Counted from the stretch's first letter, positions 1 to 8,556 are shown. The stretch: DNA of 64,000 nucleotides from Staphylococcus pragensis (GCF_004785665.1 NZ_SRPJ01000001.1:248001-312000), one strand, 5' to 3'. The notes: generated by a model from the letters alone, not told the origin. Numbers and translations are program-made.

Positions 1-1
1 T

Positions 2-322
2 AATCAAGTGGTGAAGCAGACGATTTTGAATAGTATAGAAACTGACACAGTAGTTACGAATGTGTTTAGTGGGAAATTCGCACGTGGGGTAAATAATGAC
101 TTTGTAAAAGAAATGAGTCAATATGATGGAGACATTCTACCTTATCCAGTGCAGAATCAGTTAACAAATGCTATTCGTAAGCATGCAGCTTCAAATGGTA
201 ATAAGGAATGGACGCATATATGGAGTGGTCAGTCGCCACGTCTAGCTACGACACAACATGTAGATCAATTAATGAATAATCTTGTTAAGCAAGTTGAAAA
301 TTTAGTTAGGATTGTAGAGTAA
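2..322 (+). CDS. Nitronate monooxygenase (2-nitropropane dioxygenase family), C-terminal part only
   Basis: An open frame runs in from the left edge and ends at the TAA at 320-322; only about 106 C-terminal residues are present. The stretch with SGKFARGVNN, ILPYPVQNQL and HIWSGQSPRL is what I recognise as the C-terminal lobe of FMN-dependent nitronate monooxygenases, which oxidise toxic alkyl nitronates such as propionate 3-nitronate. The FMN-binding barrel and catalytic His lie outside the window, so the assignment rests on the C-terminal lobe and on synteny: staphylococci carry this gene just before the DUF72, TauE/SafE and metallophosphatase genes that follow here. An internal GTG at 8 is not a real start. 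Confidence 0.75.
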   Translation, partial: NQVVKQTILNSIETDTVVTNVFSGKFARGVNNDFVKEMSQYDGDILPYPVQNQLTNAIRKHAASNGNKEWTHIWSGQSPRLATTQHVDQLMNNLVKQVENLVRIVE

Positions 323-338
323 TTTTTTAAAAAATATA

Positions 339-452
339 ACTGTAAACAACCCCTTTCATTCGTGGTCAACTTATACGTTTTTTGGTCATTTACCTGCAGT
401 AAACTTCTGCTGTTACGTATTCCGCTTCCTCGATTGAAAAGGGTTTTTCAAT
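339..452 (+). repeat. ~115-bp intergenic repeat, family A, copy 1 (degenerate)
   Basis: This stretch begins ACTGTAAACAACCCCTTTCA, continues through GGTCAACTTATACG and TTTGGTCATTTAC, and ends GATTGAAAAGGGTTTTTCAA. The same order of words occurs at 15972-16093 (same strand) and, reverse-complemented, at 3722-3845. Copy 1 has lost the right-hand terminal repeat. It fills most of the 269-base gap before the DUF72 gene. The 64-codon open frame at 362-556 lies inside and beyond it, has no ribosome-binding site and is not called a gene. Confidence 0.7.
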
Positions 453-591
453 TTTTTATACATTTTATTAATAACATTAAGTATCGAGTATGGGGGAGTG
501 CATTTTCCAAAATAATAAGAAAATGTAAAGTTAGTATTGAACAAGTGATAACTTAAAAATGAATATGGTATCATAAAGCTGGTGATAAAAA

Positions 592-1440
592 ATGATTAAT
601 ATAGGTCTTACTGGATGGGGAGATCACTACTCATTGTATGAGGATATGGAGCGACAATCGGATAAGTTAAAGACATATTCAGGGCACTTTCCGCTTGTTG
701 AACTTGATGCCTCTTATTATGCCATCCAACCAGAACGAAATATACAGAAGTGGATTAAGGAAACGCCAGATCGCTTTGAATTTGTCGTGAAAATTCATCA
801 AGCATTGACACTGCATGCCGATTATAAAGCGTTTGCCGATTCACGACAAGAATTATTTGAGCAATTTAAACTGATGCTTCAACCGTTGATTGAACATCGT
901 AAATTGGCAATGGTGTTAGTGCAATTTCCACCATGGTTTGATTGTACAACGCAGAATATTAATTATATCTTGTATGTACGAGAACAACTAAAAGATATTC
1001 CTATGTGCGTTGAATTTCGACATCAGTCTTGGTTTAATGAACAATTTAAAGAACAGACGTTAGCGTTTTTAACTGAACATCAGATTATTCATGCAGTTGT
1101 AGATGAACCTCAAGTGAAAGAAGGTTCGGTCCCATTAGTTAATCGTATTACCGCTGATAAAGCCTTTGTACGTTATCACGGTAGAAATAAGCAAGGATGG
1201 ACGAAAAAAGATATGACAGATCAAGAATGGCGAGATGTCCGTTATTTATATGATTATAATAAGGAAGAACTTACAGATTTAGCGAAAAAGGTTAAAATAT
1301 TAGAACAGAAAGCTAAAAAAGTTTATGTGGTATTTAACAATAACTCGGGTGGCCATGCTGCACAAAATGCGAAAGTGTATCAAGATATACTAAATATAGA
1401 ATACACGGGCTTAGCCCCACAACAATTGAAATTATTCTAA
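592..1440 (+). CDS. DUF72 family protein (YunF-like)
   Basis: This 282-residue protein is a full-length DUF72 member. It opens with INIGLTGWGDHYSLY and carries the family's conserved ELDASYYAIQ, FEFVVKIHQ, CVEFRHQSWF and VYVVFNNNSGG segments in the expected order. DUF72 proteins adopt a TIM-barrel fold; no reaction is firmly established for them. A GGTGA ribosome-binding site precedes ATG 592. The gene ends 13 bases before the TauE/SafE gene, which is itself close to a metallophosphatase gene, matching the yunF-yunE-yunD cluster of Bacillus; co-transcription is likely. Function beyond the family name is unknown. Confidence 0.85.
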   Translation: MINIGLTGWGDHYSLYEDMERQSDKLKTYSGHFPLVELDASYYAIQPERNIQKWIKETPDRFEFVVKIHQALTLHADYKAFADSRQELFEQFKLMLQPLIEHRKLAMVLVQFPPWFDCTTQNINYILYVREQLKDIPMCVEFRHQSWFNEQFKEQTLAFLTEHQIIHAVVDEPQVKEGSVPLVNRITADKAFVRYHGRNKQGWTKKDMTDQEWRDVRYLYDYNKEELTDLAKKVKILEQKAKKVYVVFNNNSGGHAAQNAKVYQDILNIEYTGLAPQQLKLF

Positions 1441-1453
1441 GAGGCGAAATATA

Positions 1454-2281
1454 GTGTTATTGACAATTATTTTATTAATTTTAATCGGTTTATTATCAGC
1501 TGTACTTGGGTCACTGGTAGGGATAGGTGGCGGCATTATTATCGTGCCAACACTAGTGTATTTAGGTGTTAATCATGATTTGTTACATGGGATTACCACT
1601 CAAATCGCAATAGGAACATCTTCAGTCATTTTAATTGTTACAGGGCTGTCTTCTTCTATTGGATATTTGAAAACGAAGCAAGTAGATATTAAAAATGGTT
1701 CTATCTTTTTATTTGGTTTACTACCGGGATCATTAGTTGGGTCATTTATTAGTCGATATTTGACGCTAGACTCTTTTAATTTATACTTTGGTATTTTTAT
1801 GATTTTAGTTTCTATTTTACTTATGGTACGTCATAAAATTAAACCATTTAAAATTTTCGATAAAGAAAAGTACCGCAAAACGTATATTGATGCTGATGGG
1901 AAAACATATCATTACAGTGTGCCACCATTCTTTGCGTTTTTCGCAACGTTATTTATTGGTGTGTTAACTGGATTATTTGGTATAGGTGGCGGTGCGTTAA
2001 TGACACCACTAATGCTGATTGTCTTTAGATTTCCACCTCATGTCGCAGTGGGTACAAGTATGATGATGATTTTCTTCTCAAGTGTAATGAGTTCGATTGG
2101 ACATATTATTCAAGGACACGTCGCATGGTCGTATTCAATTGTCTTAATTATTTCAAGTTACATAGGTGCCCAAATCGGTGTACGTGTGAACCGCTCTATT
2201 AAGTCAGAAACAGTAGTGACGTTATTACGTACTGTAATGTTGATTATGGGTATATATTTAATTATTAAATCTTTTCTTTAA
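1454..2281 (+). CDS. TauE/SafE family membrane permease (YunE-like)
   Basis: This 275-residue protein is very hydrophobic with about eight predicted membrane segments. It shows the internal duplication of the TauE/SafE (DUF81) family: a glycine-rich GIGGGIIIVP near residue 28 and GIGGGALMTP near residue 181. Members move small anions such as sulfite, sulfoacetate or other organic acids across the membrane; the substrate here cannot be read. A polar loop with KPFKIFDKEKY lies between the two halves. The start is GTG 1454 with GAGGCG upstream. It sits between the DUF72 and metallophosphatase genes as part of a conserved trio. Confidence 0.85.
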   Translation: MLLTIILLILIGLLSAVLGSLVGIGGGIIIVPTLVYLGVNHDLLHGITTQIAIGTSSVILIVTGLSSSIGYLKTKQVDIKNGSIFLFGLLPGSLVGSFISRYLTLDSFNLYFGIFMILVSILLMVRHKIKPFKIFDKEKYRKTYIDADGKTYHYSVPPFFAFFATLFIGVLTGLFGIGGGALMTPLMLIVFRFPPHVAVGTSMMMIFFSSVMSSIGHIIQGHVAWSYSIVLIISSYIGAQIGVRVNRSIKSETVVTLLRTVMLIMGIYLIIKSFL

Positions 2282-2302
2282 ATAAATATAGGGGGAATTT
2301 AA

Positions 2303-3622
2303 GTGAAGTTAACTATTTATCATTCAAATGACATTCATAGTCATTTAAACGAATATGCACGCATCACATCATATATGGCGGAACATAGACCTAAACTTCA
2401 ACATCCCTCGTTATATCTAGATATTGGCGACCACGTAGATTTATCGGCGCCAGTCACAGAAGCCACTTTAGGTAAGAAGAATGTAGAACTACTTAATGCA
2501 GCACATTGCGATATTGCCACAATCGGTAACAATGAAGGCATGACGATTTCTCATGAAGCGTTAAACAATTTATATAATGAAGCTAAATTTGAAGTCATTT
2601 GTACCAATGTAATTGATGAAGAAGGACACTTACCTCATAATATTGCAACATCGACTATTAGAGAAATTGAAGGTGTGCGCTTTTTATTTGTAGCAGCGAC
2701 AGCACCATTTACACCATTTTATCGGGCGTTAGATTGGATTGTGACAGATCCTTTAGAAGCGATGAAAGACGAAATTGCACAACGACATGGTCAATATGAC
2801 GTACTTATCGTCATGAGTCACGTTGGTGTCTTCTTTGATGAGAAATTATGCCAAGAAATTCCAGAGATTGACGTGATTTTAGGTAGTCACACCCATCACC
2901 ATTTTAATGAAGGTGAAATTAATAATGGTGTGTTAATGGCTGCTGCTGGTAAATATGGATACTATTTAGGTGAGGTCAACTTAACTATTGAAGATAAGAA
3001 AGTCGTGTCGAAAGAGGCGGTTTTACATCCTGTCGAAACGTTACCATTAGTGGAGACAGATTTTGAAAATGAAGGCAAAAAACTTTTAAGTGACCCAGTG
3101 ATTAATCATCCAGTGAAACTACTTGGCAAAACTGATGTTATTACAGAAACAACATATTTATTAGCTGAGAGCGTATTTGAATTCACAAATGCAGATTGTA
3201 CCATTATTAATGCAGGATTAATCGTTAATGGAATTGAAGCGGACAAAGTAACAGAATACGATATTCACAAAATGTTACCACATCCGATTAACGTGGTCAG
3301 AGTGAGACTTAAAGGTGCAGATTTGAAAAAAGTCATCATTAAAAGTCAAAAACAAGAATATATGCATGAACATGTCCAAGGTCTTGGATTTAGAGGCGAT
3401 ATCTTTGGCGGTTACATCTTATATAACTGTGGCTTTATTGAATCGGAAGATCGTTTCTTTATTAATGGAGAGGAAATCGAAGATGACGGCAATTATATTT
3501 TAGGTACTGTAGATATGTATACATTTGGTCGCTATTTCCCTCTATTAAAAGGGAAATCAATTGATTATTTAATGCCAGAATTTTTACGAGACATTTTTAA
3601 AGAGAAATTGCTAGACAAGTAA
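2303..3622 (+). CDS. YunD-like metallophosphatase / 5'-nucleotidase family protein
   Basis: This 439-residue protein has an N-terminal calcineurin-like metallophosphoesterase domain with the metal-binding motifs HSNDIHSHL (residues 7-15), DIGDH, IGNNE, SHVG and GSHTHHH, followed by a 5'-nucleotidase C-terminal domain (about 255-430, with LGFRGDIFGG). No signal peptide is visible, so it should be cytoplasmic, unlike secreted 5'-nucleotidases such as AdsA. The start is GTG 2303 behind a GGGGG-type ribosome-binding site. Family knowledge suggests dephosphorylation of a nucleotide or a related phosphoester; the substrate is not defined. It closes the DUF72-TauE/SafE-YunD cluster. Confidence 0.85.
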   Translation: MKLTIYHSNDIHSHLNEYARITSYMAEHRPKLQHPSLYLDIGDHVDLSAPVTEATLGKKNVELLNAAHCDIATIGNNEGMTISHEALNNLYNEAKFEVICTNVIDEEGHLPHNIATSTIREIEGVRFLFVAATAPFTPFYRALDWIVTDPLEAMKDEIAQRHGQYDVLIVMSHVGVFFDEKLCQEIPEIDVILGSHTHHHFNEGEINNGVLMAAAGKYGYYLGEVNLTIEDKKVVSKEAVLHPVETLPLVETDFENEGKKLLSDPVINHPVKLLGKTDVITETTYLLAESVFEFTNADCTIINAGLIVNGIEADKVTEYDIHKMLPHPINVVRVRLKGADLKKVIIKSQKQEYMHEHVQGLGFRGDIFGGYILYNCGFIESEDRFFINGEEIEDDGNYILGTVDMYTFGRYFPLLKGKSIDYLMPEFLRDIFKEKLLDK

Positions 3623-3721
3623 ATAAATCATAAAAAATTTAATACCTTTTCATAAATAAAAGTGAAAACCAATAAGATTGTTAAATAAGTTTTCTATTGT
3701 TCTAGATGGATTTATGTGAAG

Positions 3722-3845
3722 AGACTGTAAGAAAACGCTTCTCAATCAAGAAACCATAATGCGTAATGAAGGGAGTTTACTATGCGTAAATGACCAAATT
3801 ACGCATAAGGTGACGAAGAGTGAAAGTGTTTGTCTACAGTCTTTT
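3722..3845 (-). repeat. ~120-bp intergenic repeat, family A, copy 2 (inverted)
   Basis: Read on the minus strand this is the fullest copy of the repeat also seen at 339-452 and 15972-16093. It is bounded by AGACTGTA at 3722 and TACAGTCT at 3835-3842, an 8-base terminal inverted repeat. Inside are repeated words related to TTACGCAT: GCGTAATG, TATGCGTAAATG and ATTACGCATA. No coding frame is apparent. It fills the 313-base gap between the YunD-like gene and lipA. The form suggests a small non-autonomous mobile element or a structured RNA element; which one cannot be decided here. Confidence 0.7.
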
Positions 3846-3869
3846 ATTTTAATTTTATAAGTTATTACA

Positions 3870-3898
3870 TTTTAATTTAATGTAAATTTCGTTATAAT
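3870..3898 (+). promoter_or_regulatory. Candidate lipA promoter
   Basis: A perfect -10 hexamer TATAAT lies at 3893-3898, 37 bases before the lipA start. The matching -35 position (17-base spacer) is only TTTTAA, so the promoter is supported mainly by the -10 box and its location between the repeat and lipA. Confidence 0.45.
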
Positions 3899-3935
3899 AG
3901 GAAAAGATAGATTATACAGGAGGGTATGCGTTGTT

Positions 3936-4856
3936 ATGGCTACTAAAAATGAAGAAATCTTACGTAAACCAGATTGGTTGAAAATAAAGCTTAACACGAA
4001 TGAGAACTATATTGGCCTCAAGAAGATGATGCGAGAAAAAAATCTACATACAGTATGTGAAGAAGCTAAATGTCCAAACATACATGAATGTTGGGGAGCT
4101 AGACGTACTGCTACGTTTATGATCTTAGGAGCTGTATGTACAAGAGCATGTCGTTTCTGTGCGGTAAAAACAGGGTTACCAAACGAATTAGACTTAAATG
4201 AACCAGAACGTGTAGCAGAATCAGTAGAATTAATGAATTTAAAACATGTTGTTATTACAGCAGTTGCTCGTGATGACTTAAGAGATGCAGGTTCTAACGT
4301 TTATGCTGAAACAGTGCGTAAAGTACGTGCGCGTAATCCGTACACTACAATTGAAATCTTACCATCAGATATGGGTGGAGATTATGAAGCACTTGAAACA
4401 TTAATGGCTTCAAAACCAGATATTTTAAACCACAATATCGAAACAGTTCGTCGTTTAACGCCAAGAGTTCGTGCGCGTGCGACTTATGATAGAACTTTAG
4501 AATTCTTACGTCGTTCTAAAGAATTACAACCAGATATCCCAACTAAATCAAGTTTAATGGTTGGTTTAGGTGAAACATTAGAAGAAATCTACGAAACAAT
4601 GGATGATCTTCGTGCTAATGATGTTGATATCTTAACAATTGGTCAATATTTACAACCATCACGTAAGCATTTAAAAGTAGAAAAATATTATACACCATTA
4701 GAATTTGGTAAATTAAGAAAAGTAGCTATGGAAAAAGGTTTCAAACATTGTGAAGCTGGCCCAATGGTACGTAGTTCATATCATGCTGATGAGCAAGTAA
4801 ATGAAGCAGCTAAAGAAAAACACCGTTTAGGTGAAGAACAATTACAACAAAAGTAA
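3936..4856 (+). CDS. lipA: Lipoyl synthase
   Basis: LipA is a radical-SAM enzyme that inserts two sulfur atoms into protein-bound octanoyl groups to make lipoyl cofactors for 2-oxoacid dehydrogenases and the glycine cleavage system. The 306-residue sequence has both required clusters: the auxiliary CxxxxCxxxxxC (C41, C46, C52) and the radical-SAM CxxxCxxC (C68, C72, C75), plus [11 protein letters not shown] and the conserved C-terminal MVRSSYHA. Length is normal. ATG 3936 has AGGAGGG upstream with slightly long spacing. A strong hairpin at 4886-4936 follows, so it is probably transcribed alone or with read-through to the YutD gene. Confidence 0.97.
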   Translation: MATKNEEILRKPDWLKIKLNTNENYIGLKKMMREKNLHTVCEEAKCPNIHECWGARRTATFMILGAVCTRACRFCAVKTGLPNELDLNEPERVAESVELMNLKHVVITAVARDDLRDAGSNVYAETVRKVRARNPYTTIEILPSDMGGDYEALETLMASKPDILNHNIETVRRLTPRVRARATYDRTLEFLRRSKELQPDIPTKSSLMVGLGETLEEIYETMDDLRANDVDILTIGQYLQPSRKHLKVEKYYTPLEFGKLRKVAMEKGFKHCEAGPMVRSSYHADEQVNEAAKEKHRLGEEQLQQK

Positions 4857-4885
4857 TTAAAAACGTTTAAATAAAACAATTTAAG

Positions 4886-4936
4886 AACTTAGGTTGCACA
4901 TTTCAAATGAAATCGTGTAATCTAAGTTTTTATTAT
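4886..4936 (+). terminator. Terminator after lipA
   Basis: AACTTAG at 4887-4893 pairs with CTAAGTT around 4922-4928, with further pairing of TTGCAC against GTGTAA inside, followed by a T-rich tract (TTTTTATTAT). It begins 30 bases after the lipA stop. Confidence 0.75.
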
Positions 4937-4957
4937 ATGGAATAAAGGTGACAAGTG

Positions 4958-5353
4958 ATGATTAAAGTAGATCAGCAGTATTTTGAATTAATTGAAGATT
5001 ACAGAGATTGCTTTGATGAAGAACTCTTTGCCTCAAGGTATTCTGATATATTAGATAAGTATGATTATGTAGTGGGAGACTTCGGTTATGATCAGTTACG
5101 TTTAAAAGGCTTTTATAAAGATTCAAATAAAAAATCAGAGATATCTAAACGTTTCTCAAGTATTCAAGACTATATCTTGGAATATTGTAATTTTGGATGT
5201 CCATATTTTGTAGTCAGACATTTATCTAATAAAGAAATGGCACAGTTAAATATGGAACAAGAAGAAGTAATCGCTGACAAAGAAGATAAATTACATGATG
5301 TAAAAATTAAACCAACTATTCAAAACGTCGAAAAGCAACGCAATGATGAATAA
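4958..5353 (+). CDS. YutD family protein (DUF1027)
   Basis: This is a 131-residue soluble protein from ATG 4958. AAAGGTG lies 7 bases upstream; the GTG three bases earlier (4955) is less well spaced. I recognise it as the YutD family by its segments YDYVVGDFGYDQLRLKGFY and the Cys-containing YILEYCNFGCPYFVV, and by its place between lipA and the DUF3055/DUF86/NagD genes, which matches the Bacillus yutB(lipA)-yutD-yutE-yutF order. The C-terminal 25 residues are charged and probably disordered. No function is established for the family. Confidence 0.8.
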   Translation: MIKVDQQYFELIEDYRDCFDEELFASRYSDILDKYDYVVGDFGYDQLRLKGFYKDSNKKSEISKRFSSIQDYILEYCNFGCPYFVVRHLSNKEMAQLNMEQEEVIADKEDKLHDVKIKPTIQNVEKQRNDE

Positions 5354-5358
5354 GCATG

Positions 5359-5420
5359 GAAAAAAGGAAGTGGAGCAGAAATCTTTTGAGAAAAACGATT
5401 TGTGTCCGACTTCCTTTTTA
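5359..5420. terminator. Convergent bidirectional terminator
   Basis: AAAAAGGAAGT at 5360-5371 pairs with ACTTCCTTTTT near 5410-5420, giving a U-tract on both strands between the convergent YutD and DUF3055 genes. The GGAGCAGAAATC word inside resembles the ends of the STAR-like repeats elsewhere in the window. Confidence 0.75.
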
Positions 5421-5423
5421 TTT

Positions 5424-5690
5424 TTATTGGATAACTTGGTTAAGGTATTCAATAATTTCATCACTTTCTTCTTGAGTCACGCCTAAAATATGCGCAATAT
5501 AACCTTCTTCTTCAATATCATCAGTTCCAATAATGCCAAATTTATTGGTTTGCATATTCAAAACAAGCGTTTTACCATAATGACGGTCTGTTTGTACTAA
5601 CATTAAATCATAACGACTATGTTCACCAACAAAACCTACAAATTGCACTTGGCTTTGTTCTTCATCATCGTATAAAAACATATCTATCAT
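5424..5690 (-). CDS. DUF3055 family protein
   Basis: From ATG 5690 this encodes an 88-residue acidic protein starting MIDMFLYDDEEQSQVQFVGF. The open frame extends 21 codons further upstream, but an AAAAAGGAG ribosome-binding site about 10 bases before 5690 decides the shorter start. The segments GEHSRYDLMLVQTDRHYGKT and GYIAHILGVTQEE match what I know of DUF3055, a small Firmicutes family of unknown function. It is transcribed against its neighbours, convergent with YutD and divergent from the DUF86 gene. Confidence 0.8.
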   Translation of the reverse strand: MIDMFLYDDEEQSQVQFVGFVGEHSRYDLMLVQTDRHYGKTLVLNMQTNKFGIIGTDDIEEEGYIAHILGVTQEESDEIIEYLNQVIQ

Positions 5691-5790
5691 AAGAGTAGAA
5701 CTCCTTTTTCTCATTTTTAAATTAAGTATAACGACAAATGAAGACCTATGCAAAACTGTGATATGATAGAGATATTAAGAGGTGACTGAT

Positions 5791-6225
5791 ATGTATTTTG
5801 TTGATAAAGATAAATTAAATTTAAAGCTTAACTATTTAAATCAATTAACTCAAGACTATGAAGCAAATCAATCAAATCATTATGCTTTTGAGCGTATTGC
5901 TCAAATGTTAATTGAGTCTTCAGTAGATATAGGTAATATGATTATTGATGGTTTTATCTTAAGAGATCCAGGCAATTATAAAGATGTGATTGATATCTTG
6001 GAATTAGAGGGTGTCATTACTAAAGAAACACAACAGCATATTAATGAAACCGTAGAGGTTAGAAAGCAGTTCGCTCATAATTATACTGAGCTTGATAGTG
6101 ATGCGATTCAACCACTTTTTGATAAAGCATTACCTTATTATGAACAATTTATTCAAGAAGTCATGCAATTTCTTGAAAAAGAAAATGTTCCAGTCACTGC
6201 TTTCGGAAAGGGAGGCAACCAGTAA
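5791..6225 (+). CDS. DUF86 / HepT-like protein (YutE-like)
   Basis: This is a 144-residue all-helical protein from ATG 5791. AGAGGTG six bases upstream favours it over GTG 5782. It carries the HepT-family signature R-x4-H-x-Y as R91-KQFA-H96-N-Y98. In HepT/MNT toxin-antitoxin pairs this motif forms the RNase active site or accepts polyadenylylation by the MNT partner. No nucleotidyltransferase gene is adjacent: the stop codon overlaps the start of a HAD phosphatase (TAATG). The Bacillus homologue yutE has the same neighbour. A chromosomal housekeeping role is therefore more likely than a classical toxin, but that is inference. Confidence 0.8.
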   Translation: MYFVDKDKLNLKLNYLNQLTQDYEANQSNHYAFERIAQMLIESSVDIGNMIIDGFILRDPGNYKDVIDILELEGVITKETQQHINETVEVRKQFAHNYTELDSDAIQPLFDKALPYYEQFIQEVMQFLEKENVPVTAFGKGGNQ

Positions 6226-7016
6226 TGAAAAACTATAAAGGTTATTTAATTGATTTGGATGGCACGATGTACTTAGGAACAGATGAAATTGATGGTGCAG
6301 CTCAATTCATCGATTACTTAAATCAAAATGACATCCCACATTTATACGTAACGAATAACTCTACTAAAACACCCGAAGAAGTAACTCAAAAATTAAAAGA
6401 AATGAACATAGATGCTAAACCTGAGGAAGTTGTAACATCTGCGTTAGCCACTGCTAATTACATTGCTGAAGAAAAAAGTGATGCTACTGTTTATATGCTT
6501 GGCGGTAGTGGATTAAGAACTGCTTTAACTGAGGCAGGATTAACTGTTAAAGATGATGAACATGTAGACTATGTAGCGATTGGTCTAGATGAAAAAGTAA
6601 CTTATGAAAAATTAGCTGTCGCAACTTTAGCGGTACGCCAAGGTGCGAAGTTTATTTCTACGAACCCTGATGTTTCAATTCCTAAAGAGCGTGGGTTCTT
6701 ACCTGGTAACGGTGCTATTACAAGTGTGGTAAGTGTTTCAACTGGTCAACAACCACAATTTATAGGTAAACCTGAGCCGGTCATTATGGATATTGCCTTA
6801 GATATTTTAAAACTTGATAAATCAGATGTTGCGATGGTTGGTGACCTTTACGATACAGACATTATGTCAGGTATCAATGTAGGGGTAGATACAATACATG
6901 TTCAAACAGGCGTGACATCATATGAAGAATTACAAGAAAAAGATCAACAACCAACGTACTCATTTAAAGATTTGAATGTTGCAATTGAAGAATTAGAAAA
7001 AGCAGCAGAAGAATAA
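6225..7016 (+). CDS. NagD-type HAD hydrolase (TIGR01457-like, YutF-like)
   Basis: This 263-residue protein is a HAD phosphatase of class IIA. Motif I is LIDLDGTMY (residues 8-16, nucleophile Asp), motif II is VTNNSTKT, the Lys of motif III lies in IGKPEP, and motif IV is VGDLYDTDI. The NagD-like cap sits between motifs II and III. Members hydrolyse small phosphate esters, for example nucleotides or sugar phosphates; the substrate here is not known. The start ATG overlaps the DUF86 stop by one base, so the two are translationally coupled. The gene ends 17 bases before a dehydrogenase gene. Confidence 0.9.
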   Translation: MKNYKGYLIDLDGTMYLGTDEIDGAAQFIDYLNQNDIPHLYVTNNSTKTPEEVTQKLKEMNIDAKPEEVVTSALATANYIAEEKSDATVYMLGGSGLRTALTEAGLTVKDDEHVDYVAIGLDEKVTYEKLAVATLAVRQGAKFISTNPDVSIPKERGFLPGNGAITSVVSVSTGQQPQFIGKPEPVIMDIALDILKLDKSDVAMVGDLYDTDIMSGINVGVDTIHVQTGVTSYEELQEKDQQPTYSFKDLNVAIEELEKAAEE

Positions 7017-7033
7017 AAAGGAGTGCCGGAGTT

Positions 7034-7996
7034 ATGGATAAAATATTAGTCACACGCAAAATTCCTGAAAAATTTGTTCAACAGTTAAAACAACTTGGTG
7101 AAGTTCAAATGTGGGACGAAGAATTTGAGCCCATTCCGAGAGAAACATTTTTAAAAGAAATAGAAGAGGCAACTGCTTGTTTTATTACACTAAGTGAGAA
7201 GATAGATGAAGCATCCTTGAAGCAAGCTAAGCATCTCAAAATCATTGCGAATATGGCAGTCGGTTATGACAACATTGATATAGATAGTGCGACGAAACAT
7301 AATATTGTCGTTACGAATACACCAGATGTATTAACTGAAACAACGGCGGAATTAGGATTTACATTAATGCTTACCGTTGCACGTCGTATTATTGAAGCAG
7401 AACATTATGTTCAAGAAGGCAACTGGAAAAGTTGGGGCCCTTATTTATTATCTGGAAAAGATGTCCATGGTTCGACGGTAGGTATTTATGGCATGGGAGA
7501 AATTGGTAAAAGTTTTGCACGACGACTTCAAGGTTTTAATACAGACATTTTGTATCATAATCGTTCAAGACATAAAGATGCTGAGCAAGAACTCAATGCC
7601 CAATATGTATCATTTGATGAGCTGTTAGAACGCAGTGACTTTGTCATTTGTACAGCGCCATTGACTAGTGAAACAGCGAATAAATTTAATGGGACTGCAT
7701 TTTCAAAAATGAAGAACGATGCTATCTTTATCAATATTGGTAGAGGGGCTATCGTTGATGAAGAAGCGTTAATTGAAGCGCTTGAATATCGTCAAATCGC
7801 TGGGTGTGGTCTTGACGTTTTACGCGAAGAATCTATTAGGCTAGATCATCCATTGCTGAAAATGAAAAATGCAGTGATTTTACCGCATATTGGTAGTGCT
7901 TCAGTGGTGACAAGAGATCGTATGATTCAACTATGTGTCGACAATATTAGAGCGGTCATACATGGAGAACAACCGTTAACTCAAGTTCATAAATAA
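7034..7996 (+). CDS. D-isomer-specific 2-hydroxyacid dehydrogenase (glyoxylate/hydroxypyruvate reductase-like)
   Basis: This 320-residue NAD(P)-dependent dehydrogenase has the Rossmann motif GIYGMGEIG (about 152-160) and the catalytic triad of the family: Arg in INIGRGAIVDEEAL, Glu in DVLREES and His in LPHIGSAS. The N-terminal ITLSEKID and NMAVGYDNID segments are typical of glyoxylate/hydroxypyruvate/2-ketogluconate reductase-like members. It reduces a 2-oxoacid to a D-2-hydroxyacid; the exact substrate is not readable. AAGGAGTG precedes ATG 7034. It is the last gene of the DUF86-HAD-dehydrogenase run and is followed by a strong terminator. Confidence 0.88.
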   Translation: MDKILVTRKIPEKFVQQLKQLGEVQMWDEEFEPIPRETFLKEIEEATACFITLSEKIDEASLKQAKHLKIIANMAVGYDNIDIDSATKHNIVVTNTPDVLTETTAELGFTLMLTVARRIIEAEHYVQEGNWKSWGPYLLSGKDVHGSTVGIYGMGEIGKSFARRLQGFNTDILYHNRSRHKDAEQELNAQYVSFDELLERSDFVICTAPLTSETANKFNGTAFSKMKNDAIFINIGRGAIVDEEALIEALEYRQIAGCGLDVLREESIRLDHPLLKMKNAVILPHIGSASVVTRDRMIQLCVDNIRAVIHGEQPLTQVHK

Positions 7997-8000
7997 AAAT

Positions 8001-8051
8001 AAAAACTTCTTATTCTCTATATTGTTTTGTATAGGAGAATAAGAAGTTTTT
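8001..8051 (+). terminator. Terminator after the 2-hydroxyacid dehydrogenase
   Basis: AAAACTTCTTATTCTC (8001-8016) pairs with GAGAATAAGAAGTTTT (8034-8049), a 16-bp perfect stem with a U-tract on both sides. It separates the upstream run from the dlt operon. The next 195 bases, up to the dlt promoter, hold only AT-rich sequence and I see no gene there. Confidence 0.9.
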
Positions 8052-8246
8052 CATTTTCAGAATCTAACAGTTTTGTTAGACTTTATGTAATTGTGATAAA
8101 GCATATTTAGTACTATTATAATTATTATCATTTACGTTCGAATTAAACGAATAAATACGATAGTTGTTTTGTAATTCATTTTGAAAAATAATCCTCTATA
8201 ACACAATTTGAACAAATATGTATAAAAAATATACTGAAAAAATAGT

Positions 8247-8275
8247 TTGCTTTAAAAAATTATATTGCTTATAAT
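8247..8275 (+). promoter_or_regulatory. dlt operon promoter (sigma-A type)
   Basis: TTGCTT at 8247-8252 and TATAAT at 8270-8275 are separated by exactly 17 bases. Transcription would start near 8282, leaving an untranslated leader of about 100 bases before dltX. Upstream, 8052-8246 is very AT-rich. In S. aureus dlt responds to GraRS and to cations; I cannot identify a GraR site by eye. Confidence 0.75.
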
Positions 8276-8383
8276 GAAGTGTAAAAATAAAATATTAAAA
8301 TTATATTTTGTGATTTCAACTTCTTTCTGGGAAAAGCTTTTAATAATATTTATAAGTCATTCATAGTGAGGTGCGATACGCCA

Positions 8384-8542
8384 TTGAAAGAAAAGAAAAC
8401 AAATACTAGTAAAGGTATGCTTTATTTCGAAAAAGCTAAGCCTTATTTATTAACGATATTATATTTAGCGATTTTTATAGCACTGTACCTAATATATGGT
8501 TCAGGCGATACACAGAATAATTTCATTTACAATGAATTCTAA
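8384..8542 (+). CDS. dltX: DltX, small membrane protein of the D-alanylation system
   Basis: This short gene begins with TTG 8384 (GAGGTG upstream) and encodes 52 residues: a basic N-terminus (KEKKTNTSKG), one membrane segment (YLLTILYLAIFIALYLIYG) and the conserved C-terminus NFIYNEF. DltX is needed for D-alanylation of teichoic acids; work in other Gram-positives places its C-terminal aromatic motif in transfer of D-Ala between DltB/DltC and the outside. It is 14 bases upstream of dltA, the standard position. It is easily missed because of its size and TTG start. Confidence 0.9.
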   Translation: MKEKKTNTSKGMLYFEKAKPYLLTILYLAIFIALYLIYGSGDTQNNFIYNEF

Positions 8543-8556
8543 TAAGGAGTTAAATT

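Noticed and set aside
362..556. 64-codon open frame starting with GTG
   Set aside because: It lies within and just after a family A repeat, has no ribosome-binding site, and the predicted protein has no recognisable features.
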